A DNA stretch of 64,000 nt from JAPPHA01 sp964291635 (GTDB lineage: Bacteria; Pseudomonadota; Alphaproteobacteria; Rhodobacterales; Rhodobacteraceae): the NCBI GenBank assembly GCA_964291635.2, contig OZ219892.1:186001-250000 (forward strand). The letters are read 5' to 3'. The position numbers and the translations under genes were made by a program. Positions 45,598 to 55,248 of the stretch are shown here, one piece after another. How positions within the stretch are numbered: position 1 is the stretch's first letter; each line of letters opens with the position of its first letter. The notes below the pieces were generated by a model. It ran no database searches and had not been told where the DNA came from. It worked only from the letters and a program-made list of their open reading frames with translations.

Positions 45598-47271
45598 TTA
45601 CGTGGATGGCAATAAGCTGCTTCGGGCTCGAATTTCACTCAGGGTTTCGCCCGGAGCGATCGCTTCCGGGTCAATGATGAGTTCCAACAGTGCAGCTCGA
45701 CCTGATCGCTGCGCTCGTCGAAACGCAGCCGGAAACTCATCTGTTTTTTGTATTCTTTCCGCAAAGGCGCCATACGCTTTTCCCAACGCAACAAAGTCCG
45801 GCGACTGAATTTCCGTTCCCTGAACCCGACCCGGATATTGGCGCTCCTGGTGCATGCGAATGGTTCCATACATGCCGTTGTTGCAAATGACGACAATGGG
45901 CGACAATTCGTGCTGAACAGCGGTTCCAAGTTCCTGCCCGGTCATCAGGAAATCCCCGTCGCCCGCAAAACAAACCACGTCACGTTCAGGATACGAAAGC
46001 TTGGCAGCAATCGCTGCGGGGAGCCCATAACCCATCGCGCCGCTTTGCGGAGCCAGCAGCCGTCCTCGATCCCCGAGCGGAAAATACCGTGCCGGCCAAA
46101 TGGCGAAGTTCCCTGCCCCGTTTGTCAATATAGCGTCTTCAGGAAGTGACTCCGCCAACCATTTCACGACGGTGGCGAGGTCAACGCCTCCAGGGGATGG
46201 AAGACTATCCAACCCGTTTCCACGACCGGATGAAGCTTCCTCAAACCACTCCTTCCATTGCATTCGGTGATCGAATCCCCGTTGCCCGAGACTGGAAAAA
46301 AACGCGTCGGGCATGGCCTGAATGGCCAGGGTCGGTGCGACGATCTTGCCCAGTTCCCTGTCGCTCGCGTGAACATGAACGATCTTCTGGCCCGCATCCG
46401 GACAAGAGAACAGGGAAAATCCTCGGGTTGTGATTTCGTCGAACCTGGTGCCAACCGCCAGAACGACATCGGCGCGTTCAATCAATTGCACGACATGTGG
46501 CGACATTCCGAAACCGGCATCACCAGCATAAGCATGGCTGAAGTTGTCAATCAAATCCTGACATCGAAATCCAACAACAACAGGTATCAAATTGCTTTCT
46601 GCAAACTCGCGCAGCGCTCGCCGCCCCCGATCAGACCAGTTGTTGCCTCCAACGAGGATCAGTGGCCGTTCGGCGGTTTCGAGCATACTGCAAGTTCGCG
46701 ACAGGATCTCGTCTCCTGGCTCGGACAGCACCGGCGCCGACGGAAGCGACGGGATTGTTGCACTCGTGGACGCCAGGAGCACATCTTCCGGGAAAGCGAG
46801 AACAACGGGCCCCGGCCTGCCCGATACCGCGCAATGAAATGCCCTGCCCACGAGTTCCGGTATTCTGTCCGGATCAATGATCTCAATTGCCCACTTGGCA
46901 ACGTCACCAAAGAAGCACCGATAGTCGATTTCCTGGAAACTCTCACGGTCCCTGTTGCTCCTCGAGACCTGACCGACGATCAATATCATCGGCGATGAAT
47001 CCTGCACGGCCGTGTGAACCCCGATTGCCGCATTCGTCGCGCCGGGCCCCCGTGTAACCATGCAAATTCCTGGTCTACCGGTCAGCTTGCCGTATGCCGC
47101 CGCCATGAACGCCGCTCCGCCTTCGTGACGGGCCATGACCGTCCGAATTCGGTCTTTCTTGTCATAAAGCGCATCGAGCAGCGCAAGATAGCTTTCCCCG
47201 GGGACACCAAAAACCGTTTCGACCCCCTGCCTGACAAGTAAATCGGCCAGGACTTCGCCTCCCGTTCGCAT
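45598..47271 (-). CDS. Thiamine-pyrophosphate-dependent enzyme, acetolactate-synthase-like
   Basis: A 557-residue three-domain TPP enzyme. Start ATG 47271 (MRTGGEVLADLLVRQGVETVFGVPGESY) with the catalytic Glu in RHEGGAAFMAAAYG; GPGATNAAIGVHTA; then the central domain; and the C-terminal TPP site GDGDFLMTGQEL plus NNGMYGTIRMHQE (GDG...NN motif). Acetolactate synthase, but also sulfoacetaldehyde acetyltransferase, glyoxylate carboligase and benzoylformate decarboxylase, share this pattern. No ilvN regulatory subunit is adjacent, so it is probably a catabolic or accessory member. Confidence 0.85.
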   Translation of the reverse strand: MRTGGEVLADLLVRQGVETVFGVPGESYLALLDALYDKKDRIRTVMARHEGGAAFMAAAYGKLTGRPGICMVTRGPGATNAAIGVHTAVQDSSPMILIVGQVSRSNRDRESFQEIDYRCFFGDVAKWAIEIIDPDRIPELVGRAFHCAVSGRPGPVVLAFPEDVLLASTSATIPSLPSAPVLSEPGDEILSRTCSMLETAERPLILVGGNNWSDRGRRALREFAESNLIPVVVGFRCQDLIDNFSHAYAGDAGFGMSPHVVQLIERADVVLAVGTRFDEITTRGFSLFSCPDAGQKIVHVHASDRELGKIVAPTLAIQAMPDAFFSSLGQRGFDHRMQWKEWFEEASSGRGNGLDSLPSPGGVDLATVVKWLAESLPEDAILTNGAGNFAIWPARYFPLGDRGRLLAPQSGAMGYGLPAAIAAKLSYPERDVVCFAGDGDFLMTGQELGTAVQHELSPIVVICNNGMYGTIRMHQERQYPGRVQGTEIQSPDFVALGKAYGAFAERIQKTDEFPAAFRRAQRSGRAALLELIIDPEAIAPGETLSEIRARSSLLPST

Positions 47272-47603
47272 CTTGATGGACTCTCCTCTTTGCAGGTCCC
47301 GCCTGCGCCCCATACGCCTGGTCCGTTTGAACGTTGCATCCGTATTGGATTCCGATGGCCTGCACTGAACTCATCGCCTCGCCCAACGACGTTCCGCGAC
47401 GTTAGTGTCCCTTGCCGAGTTCGACTGTCCATGGAACGCAGCCCGGAATTTACTGTCGACGCCGTATCAAGTCGGCCGGGGCCTGCGGGCCGGTTTACGG
47501 TGACCTGCCAGTAGAGTAAACGTCATGATCCCGAATTGACCACGCCCGCACAGACAGTCGAAGGTGCGGGCAAGACAAGGCTCGATCTCGAAGGAATCCT
47601 AAG
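47272..47603. other. Divergent spacer before rlmB
   Basis: 332 bp; no gene recognised, should contain promoters for the TPP enzyme and rlmB. Confidence 0.45.
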
Positions 47604-48413
47604 GTGCCCAGGTCCACGCGCTCCGGACCCCGCAAGAAAGCCGACGAAACCGGTCGAGACAAGACCGGAACACCAAGGTTCTGGCTATATGGCGTTCATC
47701 CGGTACGCGAAGCTCTCGGTAATCCCGACCGCAGCAAATATCGATTGGTCGTCACGCAAAACGCGCTGAACCGACTTGGTGAATGTGTTTCAAGCTCTGG
47801 TCTTGATCCCGAAATCGTGTCGCCGAGGAATGTCCCGGTCAAGTTCGAGTCGGGCACATCACATCAGGGGTGCGCCTTGCTGGTTGATCCGTTGCCGCGC
47901 CGGAAACTTGACAGGCATTTGTTTGAAAAACGGCATGACCAACCACTTCTTGCCGTATTCCTCGACCGGGTTACCGACCCCATGAACACTGGTGCCATCT
48001 TGCGAACCGCCAGCACATTTGGCGCTGACGCGGTCGTCGCGCCCGCGCGACACTCGGCAAAAGAGTCGGGTGCGCTGGCAAAGGCGGCGTCAGGCGCTCT
48101 TGACAGAGTCCCTTATCTTCGCGTGCCCAACCTCGCACATTCAATGATCTCCGCATCGGACGCAGGGGCAACCATCATCGGCCTCGACGGTTCGGCAACC
48201 ACTGATCTCAATGAGTTGGTCGCATCCATCGATCCGGCTTCTCCAATCGCCGTTACATTTGGCTCTGAGGGCAAAGGCCTCAGAAAGAGAACACGGGATT
48301 GTTGTCACTTCATGGCACGTATCGGGCAGGGAGGTACAACCGGTTCATTGAATGTGTCAACTTCGGTCGCGATCACGCTATACGCAATCAGGACGAGACA
48401 ATGCTCATTCTGA
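47604..48413 (+). CDS. rlmB: 23S rRNA (guanosine-2'-O-)-methyltransferase, SpoU/TrmH family
   Basis: A 269-residue knotted methyltransferase. It begins FWLYGVHPVREAL (RNA-binding L30e-like domain), then the three SpoU motifs: LDRVTDPMNTGAILRTA, VTFGSEGKGL and GGTTGSLNVSTSVAI. These match RlmB, which modifies G2251 in the peptidyl-transferase P loop. GTG start at 47604 with aagga nine bases upstream. Confidence 0.88.
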   Translation: MPRSTRSGPRKKADETGRDKTGTPRFWLYGVHPVREALGNPDRSKYRLVVTQNALNRLGECVSSSGLDPEIVSPRNVPVKFESGTSHQGCALLVDPLPRRKLDRHLFEKRHDQPLLAVFLDRVTDPMNTGAILRTASTFGADAVVAPARHSAKESGALAKAASGALDRVPYLRVPNLAHSMISASDAGATIIGLDGSATTDLNELVASIDPASPIAVTFGSEGKGLRKRTRDCCHFMARIGQGGTTGSLNVSTSVAITLYAIRTRQCSF

Positions 48414-49306
48414 ATCCCCATCAGGATTGGGCTTTCGGGGATCTCCGGATTGGGCCGGAAGTCATGACCAGACCTCGTTACGCCACGCCCGGGTTCTACG
48501 ATTGGCAAACGGGTTGAAATGAATGCGAAACGACACCTTTCGTATTCACCCTCTGTCCACTTGCCACCCTTGCGAATTCGCCTGGCATCGTCTCGATTTT
48601 GCCCGGAGCTTGATACTCTCCGGTTACGGTTTGATGGCTGAAACCCGTGGGCAGGGGACAAGTGGTGCCGAAGTGCAACGCGCCAATTCTGACCAAGCGG
48701 ACCGTGAAGCGCCAGGAGGGCGTCGGGAAGGACGCAGTCTTTCGGGGCGCCGGCTTGGCCGGTTTCGGTGTGCGCGTCGGCATCAAGGGACACGGGCTCT
48801 GAATCGTCCGGTCCCGCCGAGCGCTTTCTCAAGAAAATTGTTACCATGTGCTCCCGGCCGATCACGACCAGGAACTTTCAGATGTTCTTCCGACACCAAG
48901 TCCTCTTTCCCTCGGCAAGAAGGTTTTCGGGCATGTCGCACCCGACGACGTCACGGCGCTTCGCCGCGCGTGACGCTAGGCTTCCGCAGAATCAAGCCAG
49001 GCAATCGAGGGGCCTTTCACGATCTTCGTCCAGGTCCTGGTCGCGGTCGCCCTCCTTGCACAGCGCGTCTATGGCCAGCCTGGCCGCGCAGGCGTCCGGC
49101 ACCCCCTCGCCGGCGCGACAGTGAGCGCGAAGACGTTCTGCCTGAGGTGCCGGTTGTGGAGGCGTTCTGTCAGTGAGTGCCGGGCAGCGGCTCGCTGTTT
49201 GATGAGATTGGCATGGGGCATTCGACAGCTAGGGTTCCGCTCAGCAGGAGGCGGACGTAAGGTGCCACTCTAGTCACACTCGGTAGTCAAGATTGAAAGG
49301 CGTGTG
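48414..49306. other. Degenerate accessory stretch
   Basis: 893 bp with no intact gene. It contains the integrase remnant listed separately and a further about 500 bp of frames that look scrambled. Confidence 0.5.
48665..48802 (+). pseudogene. Tyrosine-integrase N-terminal fragment (DUF4102-like)
   Basis: From GTG 48665: ILTKRTVKRQEGVGKDAVFR followed by GAGLAGFGVRVGIKGHGL and a TGA. The pattern LTKRTV...xxxxGLxGFGVRVxxxG is the arm-binding start of phage/island integrases (DUF4102). The core-binding and catalytic domains are absent or unreadable. Marks an old integration event a few kilobases from tRNA-Tyr. Confidence 0.5.
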
Positions 49307-51736
49307 ATGCGAGGACCGATCATGCTGGTGGCGCACGAACTGGAAACGCGACTGGGTGGCTGGGCCATCAAGTGGCGGTGGCCGATCATCGTCGTCACCC
49401 TGATCCTTGCCGGGATTGCTGCCAGCGGTACAGCGTTTCTCGAGTTTTCGGCCGACCACCGAACCTATTTCAACAAGGACAATCCGCAGCGTCTCGCGTA
49501 CGAGGCCATGGAGACCACCTACGGGACGAGCGGCAACATCTTTTTCGCCGTCGCACCGGAGGATCGCGACGCCACCTCGGCGCTCGCGCTCGAAGCGGCG
49601 GCGTGGCTCACCGGGCACGCATGGGAAATTCCCTACGCGACCCGCGTCGACTCCGTCACTAACTTCCAGCACTCCACTGCCCAGGGCGACGAAATCCTGG
49701 TTCAAGATCTCGTGGACGAAGCCAAGCCCGGCGACGCGCAGGGGCGGTCCCGGATTCGCGCGATCGCTCTCGCCGAACCGCGTCTCGCGGGGCGCCTCAT
49801 CGCACGCGACGGCGGTGTTTCAGGCGTCAACGTCACCGTACATCTGCCGAGCGAATACGAGATTCGGGAAGGTTCCTTAGTCGCCCGTTTCGCCCGCGGG
49901 CTCGTGGACGAGGTCCAGGAACGCTATCCCGGCATCGACGTACGCATGACCGGTCTCACGATTTTCAACCAGTCCTTCATGGAGGTGTCGTTGCGCGACC
50001 TCCAGTTTCTCGTCCCGGCATGTTTCCTGGCGATGACGCTGATGCTGGTGCTGCTGACAGGAGGGTTCAGCGGAACATTCGCGATCATGCTCGTCGTCGC
50101 GCTGGCTGTCATGACGGCAGTGGGTCTCGGGGGCTGGGTAGGACTCCCGATGACGGCGCCTGCCGCCATCGCCCCAATCGTGGTACTGACAGTCGCGATC
50201 GCGAGTTCCGTCCACATCTATTCGACGCTCGTCCACGCCATGACGGGCGATGCATCTCAAGCGTCTGCGGAACAGGGCGATGAAGCCTCGCCGCCAATCT
50301 CCCGAAAAAACCTGTCCAGACAGGACGCGATCGTCGAATCGGTGCGGGTGAACCTTCAACCCGTCTTCCTCGCCTGCCTGACCACTGCGCTCGGCTTCCT
50401 GAGCATGAATTTTTCGGAGGTCCCGCCGCTCCGTCAACTGGGCACATTTGTTGCCTTCGGGGTGGGTGCGGCATTCGTGCTCTCGGTGACCTTTCTGCCG
50501 GCGCTGCTGTCGCTTTTGCCGATAAGGGTACGTACGACCGTACGGCGCGCCGATGAGGCGATGGCTGGGCTCGGGGATTTCGTGATCCGACACCGCCGCG
50601 TATTGTTGTGGGGGTTCGGAGCGATTGCCGTGGCACTCGTGGCATCGATACCCCGCAACGAGCTGAACGACGTCTTCCTCCACTATTTCGACGAGAGCAT
50701 GGAGTTCCGGCGCGATGCGGACTTCACCGTCAAAAACCTCACTGGCCTTTACACCATGGAATATTCGCTGGCGTCCGGCGAGCCTGGAGGGATCACCGAC
50801 CCCGCCTACCTTTCCGACGTCGAGGCCTTTGCCGAGTGGTACCGAGAGCAGCCCGAGACGATTCACGTCAATGTCATCACGGATACCTTCAGGCGGCTCA
50901 ACATGAACTTGCACGGCGACGACCCCGCCGAATACCGATTGCCGTCGAGCCAGGAATTGGCCGCCCAGTACCTGCTGCTTTACGAGATTTCACTGCCCTC
51001 CGGGCTCGATCTCAATAACCAGATCGACATGAGCAAGGCGGCCACCCGGATGACGGTGGCAACACAGACCCTGTCTTCGAACGAAGTGATCGCACTTGAC
51101 CGGCGCGCCATGCAACGGCTGGAGGACCATGCGCCAAACATCGGCCGTCCCGAGAGTGCCAGCGTCACGTTGATGTTTGCCCATCTCGGCCGGCGAAACA
51201 TCACCGCGATGCTGCTCGGTACCACCGTCGCCCTCGTCGGAATTTCCCTTGTCCTCATCTTTGCGCTCGGATCGGTGCGTCTCGGGCTCGCGAGCCTCGT
51301 GCCGAACCTGGTTCCGGGCGCGCTGGGCTTCGGAATTTGGGGACTTACGGTCGGAGAGGTGGGTGTCGCCCTTTCGATGGTCACGGCGATGACGCTGGGC
51401 ATCGTTGTCGACGACACGGTGCACTTCCTGAGCAAGTACAGGCGGGCCCGCCGTGAGTTGGGCTGCACGTCTCCCGACGCGGTACGCGTCGCTTTCCGCA
51501 CCGTGGGCCGCGCCCTGCTTACGACCTCCCTCGTCCTCGTGGCCGGTTTCTTCGTGGTCAGCCTCTCCAGCTTCGAACTTAATGCCGGGATGGGCAAGCT
51601 CACCGCACTGGTCATCGCGATGGCCCTCATGGCCGACTTCTTCCTCCTGCCCCCGTTACTGATGAGGATCGACGCGCACACGGGCAGAGATGGCGTCGCA
51701 CCGGCTTCCGGCGACGGCTCCGCCGTGCGGCGGTAA
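49307..51736 (+). CDS. RND/MMPL-superfamily transporter
   Basis: An 809-residue inner-membrane protein with the RND topology: TM1 near residues 25-45 (WRWPIIVVTLILAGIAASG), a first periplasmic domain with YFNKDNPQRLAYEAME, TM2-6 around residues 230-410, a second periplasmic domain, and TM8-12 near the C-terminus with GIVVDDTVHFLSKYRRARRE, the family's TM10 proton-relay zone. Such hopanoid- or lipid-exporting SSD-type RND proteins work without an adjacent fusion protein. Start at ATG 49307 with gaaagg upstream; GTG 49304 also possible. Cargo unknown. Confidence 0.85.
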   Translation: MRGPIMLVAHELETRLGGWAIKWRWPIIVVTLILAGIAASGTAFLEFSADHRTYFNKDNPQRLAYEAMETTYGTSGNIFFAVAPEDRDATSALALEAAAWLTGHAWEIPYATRVDSVTNFQHSTAQGDEILVQDLVDEAKPGDAQGRSRIRAIALAEPRLAGRLIARDGGVSGVNVTVHLPSEYEIREGSLVARFARGLVDEVQERYPGIDVRMTGLTIFNQSFMEVSLRDLQFLVPACFLAMTLMLVLLTGGFSGTFAIMLVVALAVMTAVGLGGWVGLPMTAPAAIAPIVVLTVAIASSVHIYSTLVHAMTGDASQASAEQGDEASPPISRKNLSRQDAIVESVRVNLQPVFLACLTTALGFLSMNFSEVPPLRQLGTFVAFGVGAAFVLSVTFLPALLSLLPIRVRTTVRRADEAMAGLGDFVIRHRRVLLWGFGAIAVALVASIPRNELNDVFLHYFDESMEFRRDADFTVKNLTGLYTMEYSLASGEPGGITDPAYLSDVEAFAEWYREQPETIHVNVITDTFRRLNMNLHGDDPAEYRLPSSQELAAQYLLLYEISLPSGLDLNNQIDMSKAATRMTVATQTLSSNEVIALDRRAMQRLEDHAPNIGRPESASVTLMFAHLGRRNITAMLLGTTVALVGISLVLIFALGSVRLGLASLVPNLVPGALGFGIWGLTVGEVGVALSMVTAMTLGIVVDDTVHFLSKYRRARRELGCTSPDAVRVAFRTVGRALLTTSLVLVAGFFVVSLSSFELNAGMGKLTALVIAMALMADFFLLPPLLMRIDAHTGRDGVAPASGDGSAVRR

Positions 51737-52126
51737 AGTCTCCAGTCGGAATGCGTGAACCGTCCTGGGGCCTCGATCGCTGTAAGGGATTGGAACCAGG
51801 ACCGTCGCTTTCAACATCCTGCCCTTTTCAGCGCCCCGCGCAGGTTCTTCCGCGTCTCCTGCGTGGCGGCAAGGCGTCCAATTCACCATATGAGACAGGC
51901 CGCTTCCGGCAACCGGAAACCGTGCGGGATCCGGTGCCGTCCGTCCTGCGATGCCAGGGCCGCCCGCACGCGCCTGATACGCGCGGGCGGCGCCCCGGAC
52001 TGGCCGGTCACATCGACACCTCAAAACCGATGGCTCATCACGTTTTCGCTATCTCGCTGGAAATCCGACGGAATCGAATTAGAATCAGGATTGCCGAACC
52101 TATCAGACCAAAACGGAGACATCCTC
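51737..52126. other. Spacer before the YHS gene
   Basis: 390 bp, no gene recognised; may contain the YHS gene's promoter. Confidence 0.45.
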
Positions 52127-52582
52127 ATGTTGACACGCCGGCACATTCTCTTGCTCGCCACGGCTACAGGCGTGGCGTTGACCGTTGGCAACCCGGCAGC
52201 GGCCTCCCAACCATCGGTATTTTCAAACGGTGGGTTTGCCATCAACGGGTACGACCCGGTGGCCTACTTTACCGAACGTAAGCCCGTAGAAGGGAACGAC
52301 GACCACACGCTGACCTGGAACGATGCGACCTGGAGGTTTGCCAGCGCCGAGAACCTGGCGACGTTTGAGGCGGATCCCGAGACCTACGCACCACAATACG
52401 GTGGCTATTGCGCCTACGCCGTTTCGCGGAACTACACCGCGTCCACGGATCCGGATGCCTGGACGATTCACAGCGACAAGCTGTATCTCAACTACAACAA
52501 GATCGTACGGACTCTCTGGTCTGTCGACATCGAGGGCAACATTCGAAAAGGCGACGACAACTGGCCTGGCGTTCTGGAGTAA
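52127..52582 (+). CDS. YHS-domain protein, exported
   Basis: A 151-residue protein beginning with an export signal (MLTRRHILLLATATGVALTV, cleavage near AAASQ; RR at positions 4-5 is Tat-like but lacks the full consensus). The YHS domain follows: INGYDPVAYF, WNDATWRFASAENLATFEADPETYAPQYGGYCAYAVS. YHS domains bind metals, often copper or mercury; here the Cys-containing GGYCAY is kept. Periplasmic. It is 57 bp before the CoA-binding gene. Confidence 0.85.
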   Translation: MLTRRHILLLATATGVALTVGNPAAASQPSVFSNGGFAINGYDPVAYFTERKPVEGNDDHTLTWNDATWRFASAENLATFEADPETYAPQYGGYCAYAVSRNYTASTDPDAWTIHSDKLYLNYNKIVRTLWSVDIEGNIRKGDDNWPGVLE

Positions 52583-52639
52583 TCCCCCCTTGGGCCTCGA
52601 CCGTGATGGCGCTCGCCGCGGCACGGAAATCGGACAACC

Positions 52640-53131
52640 ATGACCGGGACCCCGTCCGACGCACTTCTGAAAAGGATTCTTGGTGAAACCAGGACGATTG
52701 CGTGCGTCGGAATGTCGCTGAATCCGATTCGGCCATCCTATTTTGTCGGCCGCTACCTTCACCTGAGGGGATACCGGATCATCCCGATCAATCCGTCCTA
52801 TTCAGGCAGCGATTTCTACGGCGAACCGGTCTACGACAGTCTTCGATCGATACCGGAGTCGACCAGTGTCGACATGGTGGACATCTTTCGCCGCCCCGAA
52901 CACGTTCCCGGACTGGTTTCCGAGGCGATTTCCGTGCTCGTGCCGGGCCTGAATACCATTTGGATGCAAATCGGTATCGCCCACGAACACGCCGCCGGCG
53001 AGGCAGCTGCACATGGGCTCCAGGTTGTACAAAACAGATGTCCCAAGATCGAACATCAGCGGCTTTTTGGAGAGCTGCGCAAGTTCGGCTTCAATACGGG
53101 AATCATTTCTTCGAAGCTCGGTAACGACTGA
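52640..53131 (+). CDS. CoA-binding domain protein (YccU-like)
   Basis: A 163-residue Rossmann-fold protein: TIACVGMSLNPIRPSYFVGRYLHLRGYRIIPINPSYSG is the CoA_binding domain start (VG-S-P-RPS-V), then EPVYDSLRSIP, VDMVDIFRRPEHVP and IWMQIGIAHEHAA. The final VVQNRCPKIEHQR is conserved in the family. No enzymatic domain is attached; function unknown, possibly a CoA sensor. The next gene is metY. Confidence 0.87.
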   Translation: MTGTPSDALLKRILGETRTIACVGMSLNPIRPSYFVGRYLHLRGYRIIPINPSYSGSDFYGEPVYDSLRSIPESTSVDMVDIFRRPEHVPGLVSEAISVLVPGLNTIWMQIGIAHEHAAGEAAAHGLQVVQNRCPKIEHQRLFGELRKFGFNTGIISSKLGND

Positions 53132-53310
53132 GAACCGGGCATCGTTCGAACCCGGTCCGCGTTACCCTTCCGATTTCAGCCGCATTGAACTATTGGCATC
53201 GCACGGATCTCGACGAATCTGGAATTTCCGCGACGTTCAATGCGCAGGACACGGCTCGACGGAAGCAACACTCTTTTTTTGAAAACGGAACACATCACGA
53301 AAGGCAAATC

Positions 53311-54603
53311 ATGGATATTTCGGCGACATACGGATTCGATACTTTACAGATTCATGCCGGGTTACGTCCCGATCCGACAACAGGCGCCCGGCAGACGCCG
53401 ATATTCCAGAATACGGCCTACGTTTTCAAGGATGCCGATCACGCAGCGGCTTTGTTCAATCTCCAGGAAGTTGGCTACATTTATTCCCGTCTGACGAATC
53501 CGACGATCGCGGTTCTCCAGGAACGCGTTGCCACGCTCGAAGCCGGGGTCGGGGCCGTCGCCTGTTCGTCGGGTCACGCAGCACAAATCCTGGCCCTGTT
53601 TCCCCTGATGTCACCGGGTGACAATATCGTTGTCTCGACACGGCTTTACGGCGGGTCCGTCACCCAGTTCACGCACACGATCGGTCGGTTTGGCTGGAAG
53701 TCCCGATTTGTCGATTTTGAAGATCTGGATTCGATCCGCAATGCGATCGATGACCGAACGAAAGCCATCTTTTGCGAAAGCGTCTGCAACCCCGGCGGAT
53801 ATGTCACCGATCTCGCTGCCATTGCCGAAATTTCGAACACGTGCGGGATTCCTCTTGTCGTCGACAATACGAGCGCCACGCCGTATCTCTGCAGACCGAT
53901 CGAGTTCGGCGCGACCCTCATTGTACATTCGTCAACGAAATACCTGTCGGGAAATGGCACCAGCATGGGCGGGGTGGTCGTGGATAGCGGCAGATTCGAC
54001 TGGTCTGCCGACGACAGGTTTCCGTCATTGAGCCAGCCCGAACCTGCCTATCATGGCCTCAAGTTTCACGAGACCTTCGGCGAATTGGCATACACGCTCC
54101 ACGGACACGCCGTCGGGTTGCGTGACCTCGGAATGTGCCAGGCGCCGCTCAACGCCTTCATCACGCTTCTCGGAATCGAAACGCTCAGCCTGCGCATGGA
54201 AAAACACGTGAGCAATGCATGTACGGTTGCCGAGTGGCTCGAGAATGACTCCCGCGTGAAATCCGTCACCTATGCAGGCCTCGCGTCCTCTCCTTACGCC
54301 GAACGGGTCAAGCAGTTCTATCCGAAGGGCGCGGGCGCATTGTTCACGTTTGCGGTCGAGGGCGGCTACGACGCCTGCATCAAGCTCGTCGACAGCTTGC
54401 GGATTTTCAGCCATGTCGCCAACCTCGGGGACACGAGGTCGCTCGTGATCCATTCTGCTTCCACGACACACAGGCAGCTGACACCTGCACAACAGGCAGC
54501 CGCGGGAGCTGCGCCCGATGTCGTCAGGGTCTCCATCGGGATCGAGGATCCCGACGACTTGATTGCGGACCTAGATCAGGCTTTGAAAAAAGCGGTCGCG
54601 TGA
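53311..54603 (+). CDS. metY: O-acetylhomoserine aminocarboxypropyltransferase (sulfhydrylase)
   Basis: PLP enzyme that makes homocysteine (or methionine from methanethiol) from O-acetylhomoserine. 430 residues from ATG 53311 (MDISATYGFDTLQIHAGLRPD) with a good GAAAGG site; an open frame further upstream is not family-like. Motifs: GHAAQILALFPL, VVDNTSATPYLCRPIEFGATLIVHSSTKY with the PLP Lys, and the C-terminal HSASTTHRQLTP plus RVSIGIEDPDDL. A small hairpin (accggg 53134-53139 with cccggt 53151-53156) lies between it and the previous gene. Confidence 0.93.
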   Translation: MDISATYGFDTLQIHAGLRPDPTTGARQTPIFQNTAYVFKDADHAAALFNLQEVGYIYSRLTNPTIAVLQERVATLEAGVGAVACSSGHAAQILALFPLMSPGDNIVVSTRLYGGSVTQFTHTIGRFGWKSRFVDFEDLDSIRNAIDDRTKAIFCESVCNPGGYVTDLAAIAEISNTCGIPLVVDNTSATPYLCRPIEFGATLIVHSSTKYLSGNGTSMGGVVVDSGRFDWSADDRFPSLSQPEPAYHGLKFHETFGELAYTLHGHAVGLRDLGMCQAPLNAFITLLGIETLSLRMEKHVSNACTVAEWLENDSRVKSVTYAGLASSPYAERVKQFYPKGAGALFTFAVEGGYDACIKLVDSLRIFSHVANLGDTRSLVIHSASTTHRQLTPAQQAAAGAAPDVVRVSIGIEDPDDLIADLDQALKKAVA

Positions 54604-54864
54604 CATTCGGCAAAAAATCCTGCCGGAGACGGAATCATGTGGGTCCCGAACGCATGTGGTGACGCGATAACACGTTGCTGGGGAAGCCGTTTCTGGAGAT
54701 GTCGTGCGACCATTTCCAATGGTAATGACTGAATGTAACAACCGCGTGAGACACGCAAATCGATAGATTGAATCAGGTAGAACGGTGAAATTCGTTCAGT
54801 TAACATTGCCTCGTTTTCAGAACCAGGTCCAAAAGGGCCGAATCGATGAGCAAAGGATTGACAA

Positions 54865-55170
54865 ATGGCGAATAGACCAGTCACGAATGCAGCGATTGCA
54901 ACGGCAGTTGCTTCGGCTTTGGCAGCATTTGCAGCGCCCGCGGTGGCTGCAGAAAACGAGAAATGCTACGGTGTTTCTCTTGCAGGAGAAAACGACTGCG
55001 CAGCCGGTCCCGGCACGACCTGCGCCGGCACCTCGACTGTAGATTATCAGGGAAATGCCTGGACGCTCGTTCCCGCGGGAACCTGTATGGAAATTGAACT
55101 TCCCAATCAGGCTGACGGTACGCCACGCAACGGATCCCTGGATGAGCTCAAACGCGATCTTCCTGCCTGA
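54865..55170 (+). CDS. bufA1: BufA1-family bufferin precursor (DUF2282)
   Basis: A 101-residue secreted RiPP precursor. N-terminal Sec signal (NAAIATAVASALAAFAAPAVAA, cleavage after AVAA near residue 29), then a core with four cysteines in KCYGVSLAGENDC, TTCAGTS and PAGTC, the BufA1 spacing. In this family a partner MNIO enzyme converts core cysteines to oxazolone/thioamide or 5-thiooxazole groups that bind copper (published for Caulobacter bufferins). It has AAGGA eight bases before ATG 54865. Followed by a hairpin and bufB. Confidence 0.88.
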   Translation: MANRPVTNAAIATAVASALAAFAAPAVAAENEKCYGVSLAGENDCAAGPGTTCAGTSTVDYQGNAWTLVPAGTCMEIELPNQADGTPRNGSLDELKRDLPA

Positions 55171-55187
55171 TCCGAAATCCTAAAGTT

Positions 55188-55216
55188 CCGGCTCGCCAGC
55201 CAGATTGGCGGGCCGG
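55188..55216 (+). promoter_or_regulatory. Strong hairpin between bufA1 and bufB
   Basis: ccggctcgcc at 55188-55197 pairs with ggcgggccgg at 55207-55216 over all ten positions (one G-T) around a nine-base loop. No U-run follows. Between a precursor and its modifying enzyme such a stem commonly lowers read-through and protects the upstream mRNA, so the peptide is made in excess. Confidence 0.65.
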
Positions 55217-55248
55217 CGTGTTGATTGACTGGACCAGGCGCTGATACC

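Noticed and set aside
53132..53310. Possible SAM-type riboswitch before metY
   Set aside because: MetY genes often have one, but I could not fit the conserved core or pseudoknot of SAM-II, SAM-V or SAM/SAH classes; only a plain 6-bp hairpin is clear.
54734..54764. ECF-type promoter (tgtaac ... cgat) before bufA1
   Set aside because: The spacer between the two elements is about 21 bases, too long for the SigF-type consensus.
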